Source: Dehalococcoidia bacterium (lineage in GTDB: Bacteria > Chloroflexota > Dehalococcoidia > UBA3495). Taken from it: a DNA stretch of 32,579 nucleotides. The notes under the pieces were generated by a model, which saw nothing but the letters and a program-made list of their open reading frames with translations, was not told where the DNA came from and made no database searches. A program made the translations under genes and the position numbers. Positions 31,315 to 32,579 of this stretch are shown here, piece after piece. Where the stretch lies: positions 1 to 32,579 of the forward strand of contig PCAH01000131.1 in the NCBI GenBank assembly GCA_002730485.1. Direction: 5' to 3'. How positions within the stretch are numbered: position 1 is the first letter of the stretch; the number at the start of each line of letters is the position of its first letter.

Positions 31315-32579
31315 ATGCCACTACCGCTGATTGAACAGCGCTTGTTGGCAACCCCGGAGCTTCCTGGCGTCTATCTGATGAAGGATCCCCGGGGCACTGT
31401 GTTGTACGTTGGCAAGGCTGCCATTCTCCGCAACCGCCTCCGGCAGTATTTCGGCTCGCCCACCAATCTGCCCAACAAGATCAGACGCATGTTGGGTCAC
31501 CTCCACGACTTCGAGTACATTGTTACCGAATCTGCGTCAGAGGCGTTGATCCTTGAGAACACCCTCATCAAGCGGTACAAACCCCGCTACAACGCCCGCC
31601 TGAAAGACGACAAGACCTACCCCTACCTCAAGATAGACACCAATGAGGACTTCCCCCGGGTGTACATCACCCGGCGAGTACTCAAAGACGGCGCCAACTA
31701 CTTTGGGCCCTTCGCCACTTCCGGCACCGTGCGCAAGACCATGGACCTGGTCAAGCGGCTGTTCCCCTACCGTTCTTGCACCAAGAACATCACCGGAAAA
31801 GATGCCCGCCCGTGTCTGGAGTACTACATCAACCGTTGTGTGGCCCCATGCACCGGCCAGGCCAGCAAAGAAGACTACTCCAAGGTAATCAACCAGGTTG
31901 TCATGTTCATGAACGGCGACACCACTGAGGTTACCGATGACCTGAAGACAAATATGACCCAGGCTTCAGAAGACTTGGAGTTTGAACGCGCTGCAGTTCT
32001 CCGCGATCGGCTAAAAGCCGTTGAGAGGGTTGCTGAAGAACGGCGCATGAAGGTTGAGGCCAACCCGGTCAGCGACATGGACGTGATCGCCATGGCCCAA
32101 GGCAGCAACGAAACCTGGGTAGAGGTGTTCTTCATCAGGAAGGGCAAGCTGATCGGTCGAGACCACTTCTTCATGGAGGGCACGCAAGACGACGAGGGAG
32201 AACTGGTACTGGGGCAGTTCGTAAAGCAGTTCTACCAAACGGCAGCGCTGGTCGTACCGCCAAGGATAGTCATCCAGCACATGCCAGAGGACGAAGAAGC
32301 CATCACAGAATGGCTCCGTGGCGTCCGTGGCGGGGGCGTGCGGCTCATTTGCCCCCAGCGGGGCATCCACAAGCAATTGCTGGACACGGTGGTCGCCAAC
32401 GCCGAGCAGGGCTTAACCCAGCACCGCGTTACCTGGATGGGCGACAACGACATTGTCCAACAGGCCGCCACCGACCTTGAGGAAGAGTTAAGTCTGCCCC
32501 TCCCCCTGCGACGGATGGAGTGCTATGACATCTCCCACATCCAAGGTAGCAACACCGTTGCCAGCATGGTGGTGTTTGA
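31315..32579 (+). CDS. uvrC: Excinuclease ABC subunit C, C-terminus beyond window
   Basis: The start of UvrC, the dual-incision nuclease of nucleotide excision repair; 421 codons are visible and the frame is open at the right edge (the terminal TGA is out of frame). The N-terminal GIY-YIG nuclease domain has PGVYLMKDPRGTVLYVGKA. Four Cys at 155, 167, 175 and 179 match in spacing the cluster-binding Cys of E. coli UvrC (154, 166, 174, 178). A UVR motif (DLEFERAAVLRDRLKAVE) follows, and the C-terminal RNase H-like nuclease domain begins with MECYDISHIQGSNTVASMVVF. The ATG at 31315 has only a weak ribosome site, consistent with coupling to the upstream membrane protein gene. Confidence 0.95.
   Translation, partial: MPLPLIEQRLLATPELPGVYLMKDPRGTVLYVGKAAILRNRLRQYFGSPTNLPNKIRRMLGHLHDFEYIVTESASEALILENTLIKRYKPRYNARLKDDKTYPYLKIDTNEDFPRVYITRRVLKDGANYFGPFATSGTVRKTMDLVKRLFPYRSCTKNITGKDARPCLEYYINRCVAPCTGQASKEDYSKVINQVVMFMNGDTTEVTDDLKTNMTQASEDLEFERAAVLRDRLKAVERVAEERRMKVEANPVSDMDVIAMAQGSNETWVEVFFIRKGKLIGRDHFFMEGTQDDEGELVLGQFVKQFYQTAALVVPPRIVIQHMPEDEEAITEWLRGVRGGGVRLICPQRGIHKQLLDTVVANAEQGLTQHRVTWMGDNDIVQQAATDLEEELSLPLPLRRMECYDISHIQGSNTVASMVVF

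Noticed and set aside
32011..32376. Minus-strand frames at 31875-32471
   Set aside because: Antisense to uvrC, which shows the UVR motif and the start of the C-terminal nuclease domain in one continuous plus-strand frame.
1..32579. Defence islands, prophage or CRISPR arrays
   Set aside because: The only recombinase is a housekeeping Xer type, no regularly spaced direct repeats occur, and the HEPN-like protein lacks a visible nuclease motif or toxin-antitoxin partner.

Overview
The window reads as ordinary bacterial chromosome, by eye roughly 55-60% GC, densely coded on both strands. My best guess is a Chloroflexota bacterium of the SAR202/Dehalococcoidia type. That is an inference from the gene mix (GMC oxidoreductase, LLM flavin oxidoreductase, SCP-x-like thiolase, biotin-dependent carboxylase, DUF1800 protein) and from short intergenic repeats with GTCATTCTGAG-type ends; there is no rRNA here to confirm it. 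I see no phage, insertion sequence, CRISPR array, rRNA or tRNA.

Layout. 1-2480 (minus): a degenerate iron-ADH-family protein followed by a GMC oxidoreductase that runs off the left edge. 2623-4394 (plus): a small helical HEPN/PaREP1-like protein overlapping the tRNA methylthiotransferase MtaB, ended by a bidirectional terminator. 4486-5316 (minus): a metallo-beta-lactamase-fold hydrolase. 5317-6000: the largest non-coding stretch, with several hairpins and a promoter-plus-terminator pair that would make a minus-strand RNA of about 100 nt. 6001-8663 (plus): a DUF1800 protein and an NHL-repeat protein. 14235 to 8682 (minus): alpha/beta hydrolase, lspA with a zinc-ribbon tail, rluD-like pseudouridine synthase, gltX, glnS. 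14569-17886 (plus): threonine aldolase, isochorismatase-fold protein, a 44-residue membrane protein, a YbaK-type deacylase and an arrestin-like hypothetical protein. 22091 to 17895 (minus): acyl-CoA carboxylase beta subunit, LLM oxidoreductase, rarA. 22318-27557 (plus): folP-folK, a GroEL without a GGM tail, an archaeal-type dUTPase/dCTP deaminase, and queG with a HEAT-like tail that overlaps a convergent EVE-domain gene (28031 to 27474, minus). 28278-32579 (plus): SCP-x-like thiolase, XerC/D recombinase with an Asn-Gly insert, a small C-terminally anchored membrane protein, and uvrC running off the right edge.

How the genes work together. Much of the window is housekeeping for translation and tRNA quality: GlnRS, GluRS, MtaB (ms2t6A), QueG (queuosine), an RluD-like enzyme and a YbaK-type editing protein. 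A second theme is nucleotide, folate and DNA maintenance: FolP/FolK, dUTPase, RarA, UvrC and XerC/D. The rest is oxidoreductive and acyl-CoA catabolism. Start codons are often GTG or TTG. Two gene pairs share a TTGA stop/start overlap and one shares ATGA. Several promoters look like extended -10 elements of the form TGCTAnnnT.

The items that best repay a second look are the structured non-coding block at 5400-5755, the LspA zinc-ribbon fusion, the 44-residue membrane protein at 16228, the Asn-Gly tract in the Xer recombinase, and the intergenic repeat family. I found no convincing new multi-gene defence or biosynthetic system.
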